From contig DGTR01000023.1 of NCBI GenBank assembly GCA_002394395.1, forward strand, positions 58,719 to 122,718: 64,000 bases of DNA, in the 5' to 3' direction. Both the position numbers and the translations under genes were made by a program. Positions within the stretch are counted from its first letter, which is position 1. The number at the start of each line of letters is the position of its first letter. The notes beneath the pieces were generated by a model. That model saw only the letters and a program-made list of their open reading frames with translations, was not told the DNA's origin and searched no databases. This document shows positions 16,744 to 24,478 of the stretch, one piece after another. Source of the stretch: Bacteroidales bacterium UBA4331. GTDB lineage: Bacteria; Bacteroidota; Bacteroidia; Bacteroidales; Paludibacteraceae.

Positions 16744-17554
16744 TCTGCGCCTGCAGCTCTTGCAGGGAGTCAAAATGCTTCTCGTCACGGATAAAACGGA
16801 CGAAGCGGATCTTCAGTTGTGCACCATACAGATCGCCTTTGAAAGAAGGTATATAGACCTCGATGAGGCCGTTATGGTCGATATTCACGAACGCCGGCGC
16901 ATCTTCGCGTACGGGAGTCGTGACGGTCGCCATATAAACACCGGTCTTGGGAGTAATCTTCTCCGGAGCGAGTGGACGAATATTCGCCGTAGGAAAACCG
17001 ATCGTGTGCCCCACTCCTTTGCCGTGTACCACCTCGCCAAGGATGGAATAAGGACGGCCTAAGAGTTCGTTGGCAAGGGCGATGTTTCCATTCTCAAGCG
17101 CAGAGCGGATCTCTGTAGAAGAAACGTGAAACTCACCATCGACAAACTCACCCATGGTAATCACCTCCACACCGCACACCTCGCCCGCACGGCGGTAGTC
17201 CTGAGGACGACGGAGACGGTCCGAACCGAAACGATGGTCGTAACCCATGACGAGCACACGGACGTCGTAACGGTCATGAAGAAACGTCATAAACTCCTGC
17301 GCTGTGAGGGCATGGATCTCCTCAAAAGGCAGCATCAGCACCTCGCCGAAAGCCGACAAGAGTTTCTGCCGCTCCTCACGGGAGGTAAGCATGGCGGGCT
17401 GATAATCGGATTGCAAAGTCGCCCGGGGATGGTTGTCAAAAGTGACGATAAGGGGTATAAGTTCACGTTCCTGCGCCAAACGACGCAGGTGGTCAAAGAG
17501 AAACTGATGCCCACGATGAACACCGTCAAAAAAACCTATCGTAGCTATCTTCAC
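16706..17554 (-). CDS. ribF: bifunctional riboflavin kinase / FAD synthetase
   Basis: A 282-residue RibF. The N-terminal nucleotidyltransferase domain has GFFDGVHRGHQFLF, FDNHPRATL and the VMGYDHRFGSDR motif with VSSTEIRSAL. The C-terminal flavokinase domain has GEVVHGKGVGHTIGFPTANI, TGVYMATV and FVNIDHNG. It makes FMN and then FAD from riboflavin; ribBA at 24479 supplies the upstream step. The start codon is GTG (17554-17552) lying directly against a CTTTCTA word run. The 3' end overlaps the beta-helix lipoprotein gene by 38 bases. Confidence 0.95.
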   Translation of the reverse strand: MKIATIGFFDGVHRGHQFLFDHLRRLAQERELIPLIVTFDNHPRATLQSDYQPAMLTSREERQKLLSAFGEVLMLPFEEIHALTAQEFMTFLHDRYDVRVLVMGYDHRFGSDRLRRPQDYRRAGEVCGVEVITMGEFVDGEFHVSSTEIRSALENGNIALANELLGRPYSILGEVVHGKGVGHTIGFPTANIRPLAPEKITPKTGVYMATVTTPVREDAPAFVNIDHNGLIEVYIPSFKGDLYGAQLKIRFVRFIRDEKHFDSLQELQAQIKDDIDSILRPV

Positions 17555-17578
17555 TTTCTACTTTCTACTTTCTACTCC
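17551..17578. repeat. CTTTCTA words between the acidic gene and ribF
   Basis: CTTTCTA is repeated three times head to tail. On the minus strand one copy supplies the TAG stop of the 117-aa gene and the run ends at the GTG of ribF. Confidence 0.75.
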
Positions 17579-17925
17579 TCCTCGTAGTACCCATGCTCAA
17601 TGCCGTACTGCAACTCGGCATCCTGAATGAGTTGGATCTGCACGCCGGAGACAGCGCGGCCGTCTTCCTTCGCGGCACGCAGGACATAGTTGAGCTGCTC
17701 CGTCTCATCCACCTCGCCGTCCAGATATTCCATCTCGCCGGTTGCTTCATCAACCTTCACAAGACCTTGTTCCTCGAGGAAATCATCCATGGCGTCGAGC
17801 ACAAAAAGGACGTCATCCGCCGTTAATGAACCGCGGTCCGCAGTAGGGATAGCAGAGTAGATAAACTCCACCAACTCCCGCTCTTCGGGCTCCAAAAGAG
17901 CCATTTCAATCGTATCGTTTTCCAT
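17572..17925 (-). CDS. conserved acidic hypothetical protein
   Basis: A 117-residue, strongly acidic soluble protein (many Glu/Asp; ends HGYYEEE). It is mostly predicted helix: EPEERELVEFIYSAIP, DDVLFVLDAMDDFLEEQGL and EQLNYVLRAAKEDGRAVSG. No known domain was recognised, but similar small acidic proteins occur in Bacteroidales. It is the first gene after a well-formed promoter and is followed by ribF, so the two are probably cotranscribed. Function unknown. Confidence 0.8.
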   Translation of the reverse strand: MENDTIEMALLEPEERELVEFIYSAIPTADRGSLTADDVLFVLDAMDDFLEEQGLVKVDEATGEMEYLDGEVDETEQLNYVLRAAKEDGRAVSGVQIQLIQDAELQYGIEHGYYEEE

Positions 17926-17945
17926 AAATCCTTCTAAAAACGCTG

Positions 17946-17976
17946 CAAAGATACGAAATTATTTGCATATATGCAA
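17946..17976 (-). promoter_or_regulatory. promoter of the acidic gene and ribF
   Basis: On the minus strand, TTG (17976-17974) and TATCTTTG (17953-17946) are separated by 20 bases. The TTG lies in the palindrome TTGCATATATGCAA shared with the cdsA promoter. Confidence 0.83.
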
Positions 17977-17993
17977 AAAAAGTAGTAATTTTG
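17963..17993 (+). promoter_or_regulatory. promoter of the cdsA operon
   Basis: TTG (17963-17965) and TAATTTTG (17986-17993) are separated by 20 bases. The palindrome at 17963-17976 gives both this promoter and the minus one their -33 element. Confidence 0.83.
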
Positions 17994-18011
17994 TAGCAAA
18001 ATTACGAGAAT

Positions 18012-18848
18012 ATGAGTGAATTTTGGAAACGAACCCTCTCCGGTGCGGTATATGTAGCGGTAGTAGTGGGTAGTATTTTATACGACGGAATTATCTTCAT
18101 GGCTCTATCTATAGTACTCGCTTTTTTTGCGCTGCGGGAGTACAACAGCCTGACGCATCCGAGGTGCGTAATGGATTCTTTGAGCGAGTTGTGCGCGGTG
18201 CTGTGCGTCTTCCCGCTGGTGACAGTATGGTGCTATGGGGCGTTTAATCCCTGGACCTTGCTGACCTTGCTGCTACCGGTAGGCATCTTGATTGCGGAGC
18301 TATGGAACAAGGACGAGAACCCGATTCAGCAGTGGGGACATTTCCTTATCGGACAGATGATGATTGCTCTGCCTTTTGCACTCATGAACGTCCTTTGCCA
18401 CATCGACCGGTACTTGTTACTCGCGGTCTTTGTGCTGATCTGGGTCAACGACTCGGGAGCCTACTGCGTAGGCGTTCTGACGGCGAAAAAGATGCCGAGC
18501 GGCAATCATAAGATGTTTCCCCGCGTGAGCCCGAAGAAGAGCTGGGAAGGCCTGTTCGGCGGCGTGGCATTCACAATCGGCGCAGCGTTCATCCTCAACC
18601 GCTACGGATGGTTTGACGCCATCACGAAGGAAGGATACGAACTGCTGATTACAGGAGCCTTTGCGCTTATCGTCAGCGGTTTTGGGACCTTGGGCGATCT
18701 CATGGAGAGCCTGTTCAAGCGCAGTTTAGGCGTCAAAGACAGTGGAAAATTCTTGCCGGGACACGGCGGTGTATTAGACCGTTTTGACTCAATATTATTA
18801 GCGGCGCCGATGGCGTTATTGTTCGTGGTGATGATGATCTTATGCTAA
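18012..18848 (+). CDS. cdsA: phosphatidate cytidylyltransferase
   Basis: A 278-residue polytopic membrane enzyme making CDP-diacylglycerol for phospholipid synthesis. Multiple hydrophobic segments are visible (AVYVAVVVGSILYDGIIFMA, LLLAVFVLIWVNDSGAYCVG). The C-terminal CDP-DAG synthase signature follows: RVSPKKSWEGLFGG, then GTLGDLMESLFKRSLGVKDSG and LPGHGGVLDRFDS. It is the first gene of a + operon. The 3' end overlaps the acyltransferase start by seven bases. Confidence 0.96.
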   Translation: MSEFWKRTLSGAVYVAVVVGSILYDGIIFMALSIVLAFFALREYNSLTHPRCVMDSLSELCAVLCVFPLVTVWCYGAFNPWTLLTLLLPVGILIAELWNKDENPIQQWGHFLIGQMMIALPFALMNVLCHIDRYLLLAVFVLIWVNDSGAYCVGVLTAKKMPSGNHKMFPRVSPKKSWEGLFGGVAFTIGAAFILNRYGWFDAITKEGYELLITGAFALIVSGFGTLGDLMESLFKRSLGVKDSGKFLPGHGGVLDRFDSILLAAPMALLFVVMMILC

Positions 18849-19699
18849 AAGGACTGGTAAAGATACTATCCCGTATGCCGCTCAGCGTGCATTATTTCTT
18901 TGCGGATTGGTTAATCTACCCGCTGATTTTTCACATTGCGCGCTACAGAAGGAAGATGGTCATGAAGAACCTGCGGCTGTCGTTCCCGGAGAAGAGTGAG
19001 GACGAACGGCTGGCGATTGCCAAGGCGTTCTATCATCAGTTCTGCGACACGATCGTAGAGACCATCTACGGCTCCACGCGCAGCAACGCGGAGATTAAGG
19101 AGCGTGAGGTGTTTGTGAACGCAGAGGAAGTCAACCGCGCAGCCAAAGAGCACGGCGGATGTATCGTGATGATGGCACACATGGGCAACTGGGAGTGGAA
19201 AGCCTCCTGCCAACAATGGTTCGACCCCGAAGTGACGGAGATGAACGGCTACCGCAAGCTCAAGAACAAAGCGATGGACGAGCTGATGATTTTCATACGG
19301 GAGAAACGCGAAGGGGTGTTAGTAGAGAAACAACGCCTCTTAAGGGAGATGGTACGCTTCCGCGCGGAGAAGCATCCGATAGTGCTCGGTCTCATCGCGG
19401 ACCAGAAACCACGCCCGGAAGTGACGCGCACATGGGTGACGTTTCTTCATCAAGATACGGGGTTCTTGGATGGCGGCGAGATCATGGGAAAGAAGTTCAA
19501 CTACCCGGTTTTCTGCCTGCACGTGAGCCGTCCTAAACGCGGGTACTACGTCTCGCGGTTCGACCTGATCACCATGACTCCGCAAGAGACAGCCGAGGGA
19601 GAGATCACTACGGCATACGCGCGGCTCCTGGAGCAGAATATTCTGGAAGAACCGGCTCTGTGGCTCTGGACGCATAATCGTTGGAAATGGAAAAGATGA
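18842..19699 (+). CDS. LpxL/HtrB-type lipid A biosynthesis acyltransferase
   Basis: A 285-residue membrane-associated acyltransferase. The catalytic HxxxxE-type motif is HMGNWEW, after GGCIVMMA. The N terminus shows the usual membrane segment and the basic KMVMKNLRLSFPEKS block. The C-terminal PALWLWTHNRWKWKR is the family ending. It is likely to add a secondary acyl chain to lipid A. The stop TGA overlaps the next start as ATGA. Its place beside cdsA groups envelope-lipid genes. Confidence 0.9.
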   Translation: MLKGLVKILSRMPLSVHYFFADWLIYPLIFHIARYRRKMVMKNLRLSFPEKSEDERLAIAKAFYHQFCDTIVETIYGSTRSNAEIKEREVFVNAEEVNRAAKEHGGCIVMMAHMGNWEWKASCQQWFDPEVTEMNGYRKLKNKAMDELMIFIREKREGVLVEKQRLLREMVRFRAEKHPIVLGLIADQKPRPEVTRTWVTFLHQDTGFLDGGEIMGKKFNYPVFCLHVSRPKRGYYVSRFDLITMTPQETAEGEITTAYARLLEQNILEEPALWLWTHNRWKWKR

Positions 19700-20619
19700 A
19701 ATGTAGCGTAATCATATTAAACTGGAACGGGGCTCAGATGCTGCGTACATACCTGCCGTCGGTAGTAAAGAGCTGTCAGAAGTCAGCCATCAGCGATCAG
19801 ATTGAAGTCGTGGTGGCGGATAACGGTTCGACGGATGACAGTTTGGAGGTGCTGCAGAAGGAGTTTCCGACCGTTCGGACGATTATCCTGGATAAGAACT
19901 ACGGCTTTGCCGAAGGCTATAACCGCGCGATAGAAGCCCTCTCCGGCTCCTCCATAGAGGGGGAGAGTGAATATACGGTGCTGCTGAACTCGGACGTGGA
20001 GACACCGGAAGGATGGCTCACTCCCCTACTCGATTACATGGACGCGCACCCGGAGGTCGCAGCGGTACAGCCGAAGATACGCAGCTGGAGAGACAAGCGC
20101 TTTTTCGAGCACGCAGGTGCCGCAGGAGGCTACCTCAATCCATTAGGTTACCCCTACTGCCGCGGAAGGCGTTTCGGGCGCGTGGAAGAAGATCACGGTC
20201 AGTACGACACGGTCGCAGAGATAGAATGGACTTCGGGCGCTTGCATGTGCGTGCGCACAAAAATATATAAAGAGTCAGGCGGACTCGATGCTTCGTTCTT
20301 CGCCCACATGGAGGAGATAGACCTGTGCTGGCGGATGCGGAACCAAGGATGGAAACTCGCCTGCGTACCGGCAAGCACCGTGTATCACCTCGGCGGAGGA
20401 TCGCTCAACTACGGCAACCCGAGGAAGGTTTATCTCAATTTCCGCAACAACCTGCTGATGATCTACAAGAACAGCCGGTGGCGGTGGTGGGTACTGAGCG
20501 TACGGTTCTTCTTAGACTACGCCGCGGCAGCGATGTTCCTCATCACGGGCAAAAAGGACTCCGCAAAAGCGGTCTGTCAGGCAAGAAGAGATTATCGGAA
20601 AATGGTACATGGTAAATGA
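19696..20619 (+). CDS. family 2 glycosyltransferase
   Basis: About 307 residues from ATG 19696 (MKCSVIILNWNG), which gives an ATGA overlap; an ATG three codons earlier is possible. The GT-A fold features are VVVADNGSTDDS, NYGFAEGYNRAI, VLLNSDVETPEGW and a C-terminal MEEIDLCWRMRNQGW. Rhamnosyl- or other polysaccharide-type transfer is plausible; acceptor unknown. Two short insertions look word-derived: CQKSAISDQIE (19773-19800) and SGSSIEGESE (about 19944-19972). The TGA stop lies within a word run, giving the C terminus KMVHGK. Confidence 0.9.
   Translation: MKCSVIILNWNGAQMLRTYLPSVVKSCQKSAISDQIEVVVADNGSTDDSLEVLQKEFPTVRTIILDKNYGFAEGYNRAIEALSGSSIEGESEYTVLLNSDVETPEGWLTPLLDYMDAHPEVAAVQPKIRSWRDKRFFEHAGAAGGYLNPLGYPYCRGRRFGRVEEDHGQYDTVAEIEWTSGACMCVRTKIYKESGGLDASFFAHMEEIDLCWRMRNQGWKLACVPASTVYHLGGGSLNYGNPRKVYLNFRNNLLMIYKNSRWRWWVLSVRFFLDYAAAAMFLITGKKDSAKAVCQARRDYRKMVHGK
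19773..19800. repeat. CAGCCATCAGC word inside the GT2 gene
   Basis: CTGTCAGAAGTCAGCCATC followed by AGCGATCAG. The segment TCAGCCATCAGC recurs on the other strand in the BspA-like gene at 29473-29502. Confidence 0.5.
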
Positions 20620-20655
20620 CCAAATAGTAAATGGCAAATGGCCAAATAGTAAATG
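20601..20655. repeat. AAATGGTAAATGACC words before ftsY
   Basis: GGTAAATGACCAAATAGTAA, ATGGCAAATGGCC and AAATAGTAAATG follow one another. The run supplies the GT2 stop codon (20617-20619) and extends to the ftsY leader. Confidence 0.75.
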
Positions 20656-20660
20656 AATTT

Positions 20661-21620
20661 ATGGGATTTTTTGGATTTTTTAACAGAGAGAAGAAAGAGA
20701 CCCTCGATAAGGGTCTGGAGAAAAGCAAAGAATCGGTGCTCTCGAAGATAGGGCACGCTATCGCCGGCAAATCGACGATAGATGACGATGTGCTGGATAA
20801 CTTAGAGGAGGCGCTGATCACCTCTGATGTCGGTGTGGAGACCACGCTGCGAATCATCGAGCGGGTGCAGGAGCGCGTCAAAAAAGACAAATATATCGGT
20901 ACGGAGGAACTGAATCGGCTGTTGGTCGATGAGATTTCCTCGTTGTTGCAGGAGAATAACGTGGCTGACGTACCGGATTTCGAGGCGGAACTTCCTGCCA
21001 AACCCTATGTGATCATGGTCGTAGGTGTGAACGGCGTGGGCAAGACCACGACCATCGGTAAACTTGCGTACCAATACAAAGCAGCGGGCAAGAAGGTCTA
21101 TTTAGGTGCGGCGGACACCTTCCGTGCGGCGGCGGTTGAGCAGTTATGTATATGGGGCGAGCGCGTTGGCGTGCCGGTCATCAAGCAGCAACAGGGGTCC
21201 GACCCGGCATCGGTGGCCTTCGACACCTTGCAGTCCGCCAAAGCGAACGACGCAGATGTCGTGCTCATCGATACCGCCGGACGACTCCATAACAAGATCA
21301 ACCTGATGAACGAGCTGACGAAGATCAAGAACGTGATGCAGAAAGTGGTGCCGGACGCACCGCACGACGTGATGCTCGTCTTAGACGGCTCTACGGGTCA
21401 GAACGCCTTTGAGCAGGCACGCCAGTTCACGGCAGCCACACAAGTATCGTCACTCGCCATCACGAAGTTAGACGGCACGGCGAAAGGCGGCGTGGTCATC
21501 GGCATCAGCGATCAGTTCAAGATCCCCGTACGGTACATCGGCCTGGGCGAGCAAATGACTGACCTGCAGGTCTTTAACCGCGTAGAGTTCGTGCGGTCCT
21601 TATTAGGCAACATCAATTAA
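20661..21620 (+). CDS. ftsY: signal recognition particle receptor FtsY
   Basis: A 319-residue SRP receptor GTPase from ATG 20661 (MGFFGFFNREKK), the usual start for this family. An in-frame ATG at 20631 would begin inside a repeat run and is less likely. The NG domain shows G1 GVNGVGKTTTIGKLA, ADTFRAAAVEQL, DTAGR, and TKLDGTAKGGVV with GLGEQMTDLQVFN at the end. It brings ribosome-SRP complexes to the membrane translocon. The N-terminal acidic domain is short. Confidence 0.96.
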   Translation: MGFFGFFNREKKETLDKGLEKSKESVLSKIGHAIAGKSTIDDDVLDNLEEALITSDVGVETTLRIIERVQERVKKDKYIGTEELNRLLVDEISSLLQENNVADVPDFEAELPAKPYVIMVVGVNGVGKTTTIGKLAYQYKAAGKKVYLGAADTFRAAAVEQLCIWGERVGVPVIKQQQGSDPASVAFDTLQSAKANDADVVLIDTAGRLHNKINLMNELTKIKNVMQKVVPDAPHDVMLVLDGSTGQNAFEQARQFTAATQVSSLAITKLDGTAKGGVVIGISDQFKIPVRYIGLGEQMTDLQVFNRVEFVRSLLGNIN

Positions 21621-21631
21621 ACACATATATC

Positions 21632-23026
21632 ATGGAAAACTACAGAATCGAATCGGACTTGTTAGGTGAACTGCAAGTCCCTCAAGACGCATACTACGGC
21701 GTGCAGACACAGCGTGGTATCAACAACTATCAGATCTCTAACCTCAAGATGTCGGACTTCCCGGAGTACATCATCGCCATGGCGTATATCAAACTCGCGG
21801 CGGTGGAGGCGAACCATGAGTTAGGGGTCATCAATGACGAGATTTACGCAGCTATCGCACAGGCTTGCCATGAGATCATCGACGGCAAGATGCATGACCA
21901 GTTCCCCACCGACATGGTGCAAGGAGGCGCGGGTACAACGGTGAACATGAACGCCAATGAGGTCATCGCCAACCGTGCGTTGGAGATCATGGGACATCAG
22001 CGTGGCGAGTATCAGTACTGCTCGCCGAACGACCACGTCAACTGTGCTCAATCGACCAACGACGCCTACCCTTCTGCTTTTCGTTATGCCTTCATCCGTA
22101 TGAATAAAGGGCTGGTAACCGAACTCCAGCTGCTTATTGAGTCGCTCCGTAAGAAAGGCGACGAGTACAATAATTCCATCAAGATGGGTCGTACGCAGCT
22201 GCAAGACGCCGTGCCGATGACGAGCGGACAGGAGTTCCATGCCTTCGCCAATAACCTCGAGGAAGAGGTAGCCAACCTCGGACGGAACGTCAAGCTGCTC
22301 TATGAGATCAACATGGGCGGAACGGCTATCGGTACGGGTCTGAACGCCCGGGCGGGTTACGCAGAGCTGTGCATCAAGAAGATGTGCGAGCTGACCGGCG
22401 AACCTTTTGAGTTAGCCAGCGACCTCGTTGAGGCAACGCCGGACACCGGCGCATATGTCAGCTATTCGGCAGCACTCAAACGCCTCGCCGTCAAACTCAG
22501 CAAGACCTGTAACGACCTGCGTCTGATGGCTTCCGGTCCGCGGTGCGGTCTGCATGAGATCAACCTGCCGCCAATGGCTCCCGGTAGCTCAATCATGCCG
22601 GGCAAGGTGAACCCCGTCATCCCGGAGGTCACTAACCAGGTATGCTTCAAGGTCATCGGTAACGACACTGCCATTACCTTCGCCGCCGAAGCAGGACAGC
22701 TGCAGCTGAACGTCATGGAGCCGATCATCACCGAGTGTATCTTCGAGTCCATCACCTGGCTCAGGAACGTGATGAAGATCCTCCGCAAGAAATGTATCGA
22801 CGGCATCACTATCAACAGCGAGCATAACGCCACTACCGTCAGACACTCCATCGGTATTGTCACGGCGCTCAATCCCGTCATCGGCTACAAGGCCTCGACG
22901 AAGATCGCCAAAGAGGCGCTTGAGACCGGTAAGAGTGTGTATGACCTCGTGTTAGAGCACGGGCTGCTGAGCAAAGAGCAGCTGGACAAGCTCCTCGACC
23001 CGGAGAATATGCTCGCAGCACATTAA
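21632..23026 (+). CDS. aspA: aspartate ammonia-lyase
   Basis: A 464-residue member of the fumarase/aspartase superfamily, reversibly deaminating aspartate to fumarate. The superfamily signature GSSIMPGKVNP is present. Aspartase-like features are YYGVQTQRGINNYQIS near the N terminus, NANEVIANRALE, SPNDHVNCAQSTNDAYPSA and GRTQLQDAVPMTSGQEF. No lysine-rich or regulatory extension is seen. It starts 11 bases after ftsY and ends the + operon; a strong terminator follows. Confidence 0.95.
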   Translation: MENYRIESDLLGELQVPQDAYYGVQTQRGINNYQISNLKMSDFPEYIIAMAYIKLAAVEANHELGVINDEIYAAIAQACHEIIDGKMHDQFPTDMVQGGAGTTVNMNANEVIANRALEIMGHQRGEYQYCSPNDHVNCAQSTNDAYPSAFRYAFIRMNKGLVTELQLLIESLRKKGDEYNNSIKMGRTQLQDAVPMTSGQEFHAFANNLEEEVANLGRNVKLLYEINMGGTAIGTGLNARAGYAELCIKKMCELTGEPFELASDLVEATPDTGAYVSYSAALKRLAVKLSKTCNDLRLMASGPRCGLHEINLPPMAPGSSIMPGKVNPVIPEVTNQVCFKVIGNDTAITFAAEAGQLQLNVMEPIITECIFESITWLRNVMKILRKKCIDGITINSEHNATTVRHSIGIVTALNPVIGYKASTKIAKEALETGKSVYDLVLEHGLLSKEQLDKLLDPENMLAAH

Positions 23027-23041
23027 GTAGAAAGTTGAAAG

Positions 23042-23073
23042 AAAAGGATGACCCCAATCGAGGTCATCCTTTT
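23042..23073. terminator. bidirectional terminator between aspA and the W-rich gene
   Basis: AAAAGGATGACC (23042-23053) and GGTCATCCTTTT (23062-23073) form a perfect 12-bp stem with an 8-base loop. A T run follows on the + side and an A-rich flank serves the minus strand. Confidence 0.92.
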
Positions 23074-23076
23074 TGT

Positions 23077-24387
23077 TTATCTGCGTCTGCCGCCTCCGCC
23101 GGAGGAAGCACCGCCGCCTCCACTGCTTCTGCCACCGCCGCTGTAGCCACCGCCTCCGGAGTAACCTCCGCTGGAACGGCCACCGCCGCTATAGGTGCTG
23201 GAGCCGCTGCTACGGCTGCCTCCGTAAGAGCTACCGCTCGAACGCGTACTGCTACCGCTGTAAGTACTCGAACTGGAAGTTCTGGTCGCACTCGTTGATC
23301 TCGAAGGACTTGAGGTGCGCGTCGCGCTTGAGGTACGTGTAGCAGAGGACGTACGGGTCGTTGCGCTACTCGTTCTTGCGGTACTTGCCGTGCTTGCCGT
23401 GGAGCGACTTACTGCGCTCGTCGAACGAGTTCTTGTGCTACTGGATGTCCTAGTGCTGCTGGTACTACTAGGGCTACTAGAGGTTCTCGTCGTCGCGCCG
23501 GAGGTTCTCGTCGTTGCGCCGGATGTTCTCGTCGTGCTGCCGAACGTGTTACGAGCGGTTGCAGGAGTGGCTGTACGAGCCGAGGTGCGAGCACCTGCTG
23601 TCGGAGTAGCTACGCGAGCGCTAGAGCGAGCGCTGGTACGGGTAGTCGTAGTACTGCGTATCTCCCGTGCGTTCGTCAGACCGCTGTTGCGGCGTGTGAA
23701 AGAGCGATCGGGATGCGCCGTGGCGTACTCTCTGCGGGCTACGTTCCGATGCAAGTCATGGTAGCCGCGGCGTACCTCTCGTGCGTTACGGAATGAGCAG
23801 CAGTAGTGGTGGTGATGATAGGTGTAGCAACGATGCCAGTACCAATCATGTGCCCAGCAAGCGTGTGCGTACCACCATCCCGGCCAATAGCCCCAGTACC
23901 AAGGGCTGTTCCATGCGTACCATGCGTCAGACCAGAACCAGTCGTAGATCACCGGACGATAGACGTAAACCGGCTCTATCACGTAATTCGTACCATAGAC
24001 ATACTCGTCGCCAACTACCTGAACGGAAACCTCGTTCTGCTCGTCTTTCTCCACATATATGGAGGCTACGTCCTGGAAGATATCCTTCGCCAGCACCGCC
24101 TGCAAAACGATCAGACGCTTGTTACCCTCGCCGGTCTCTACGACACGAAGATAATCGACTTGCCCATCGCCGTTCAGATCCAAGTTACAGAACGCGCTGT
24201 CCGGGTTGTTGAGCATCGTCTCGAACTCCTCCAGGTTCTTAGCCTCTGCGAACAGTTTAGCTACAACCTTCAGATCGAGTCCTTCAGAGATGTCGGTACT
24301 CTTAGCGGAAACAGTAACTGTCTCTTCCGCCCATAATGCTGTGCTCACGAGCATCAGCGCCATCAGAAGTGTAGTTAATTTTTTCAT
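23077..24387 (-). CDS. exported Trp/Tyr/His-rich and Arg-Thr-Ser/Gly repeat protein
   Basis: A 436-residue secreted protein with signal MKKLTTLLMALMLVSTALWA. Residues about 20-130 form an ordered domain with a Ca-binding-like loop (DLNGDGQVDYLRV). Next is an extraordinary aromatic block (about 145-195) with WFWSDAWYAW, WYWGYWPGWWYAH and CYTYHHHHYCC. The remainder is low complexity: Arg/Thr/Ser repeats of the form TTRTSGATTRTSS, then Gly/Ser (YSGGGGYSGGG) and a terminal GGGGRRR. I do not recognise a named family. Similar tails occur in Bacteroidetes surface proteins. The order and composition suggest an envelope or extracellular polymer-binding role, but this is inference. Confidence 0.8.
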   Translation of the reverse strand: MKKLTTLLMALMLVSTALWAEETVTVSAKSTDISEGLDLKVVAKLFAEAKNLEEFETMLNNPDSAFCNLDLNGDGQVDYLRVVETGEGNKRLIVLQAVLAKDIFQDVASIYVEKDEQNEVSVQVVGDEYVYGTNYVIEPVYVYRPVIYDWFWSDAWYAWNSPWYWGYWPGWWYAHACWAHDWYWHRCYTYHHHHYCCSFRNAREVRRGYHDLHRNVARREYATAHPDRSFTRRNSGLTNAREIRSTTTTRTSARSSARVATPTAGARTSARTATPATARNTFGSTTRTSGATTRTSGATTRTSSSPSSTSSTRTSSSTRTRSTSAVSRSTASTASTARTSSATTRTSSATRTSSATRTSSPSRSTSATRTSSSSTYSGSSTRSSGSSYGGSRSSGSSTYSGGGRSSGGYSGGGGYSGGGRSSGGGGASSGGGGRRR

Positions 24388-24399
24388 AATTGTAATGTT

Positions 24400-24450
24400 T
24401 TAAATGGTTTTCGAAATCTCGATAAATCGATATATCGGTACTTCGTTACC
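24400..24450. repeat. TCGAAATCTCGATAAATCG words
   Basis: Imperfect copies of TCGATAAATCGATATATCGG lie between ribBA and the W-rich gene. They are similar in style to the run before porV. Confidence 0.5.
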
Positions 24451-24478
24451 CTGATCCTTCAAATACCGTGCCAAAACC

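Noticed and set aside
20631..20660. Earlier ATG for ftsY
   Set aside because: It would start inside the AAATGG word run; the family normally begins MGxFGFF at 20661.
23315..23764. Val/Leu/Arg-rich + strand frame
   Set aside because: Complement of the Arg-Thr-Ser repeats in the W-rich gene.
24388..24478. FMN riboswitch near ribBA
   Set aside because: This spacer is downstream of ribBA and contains only repeat words; the start side of ribBA lies inside the permease gene. No RFN-like structure was seen.
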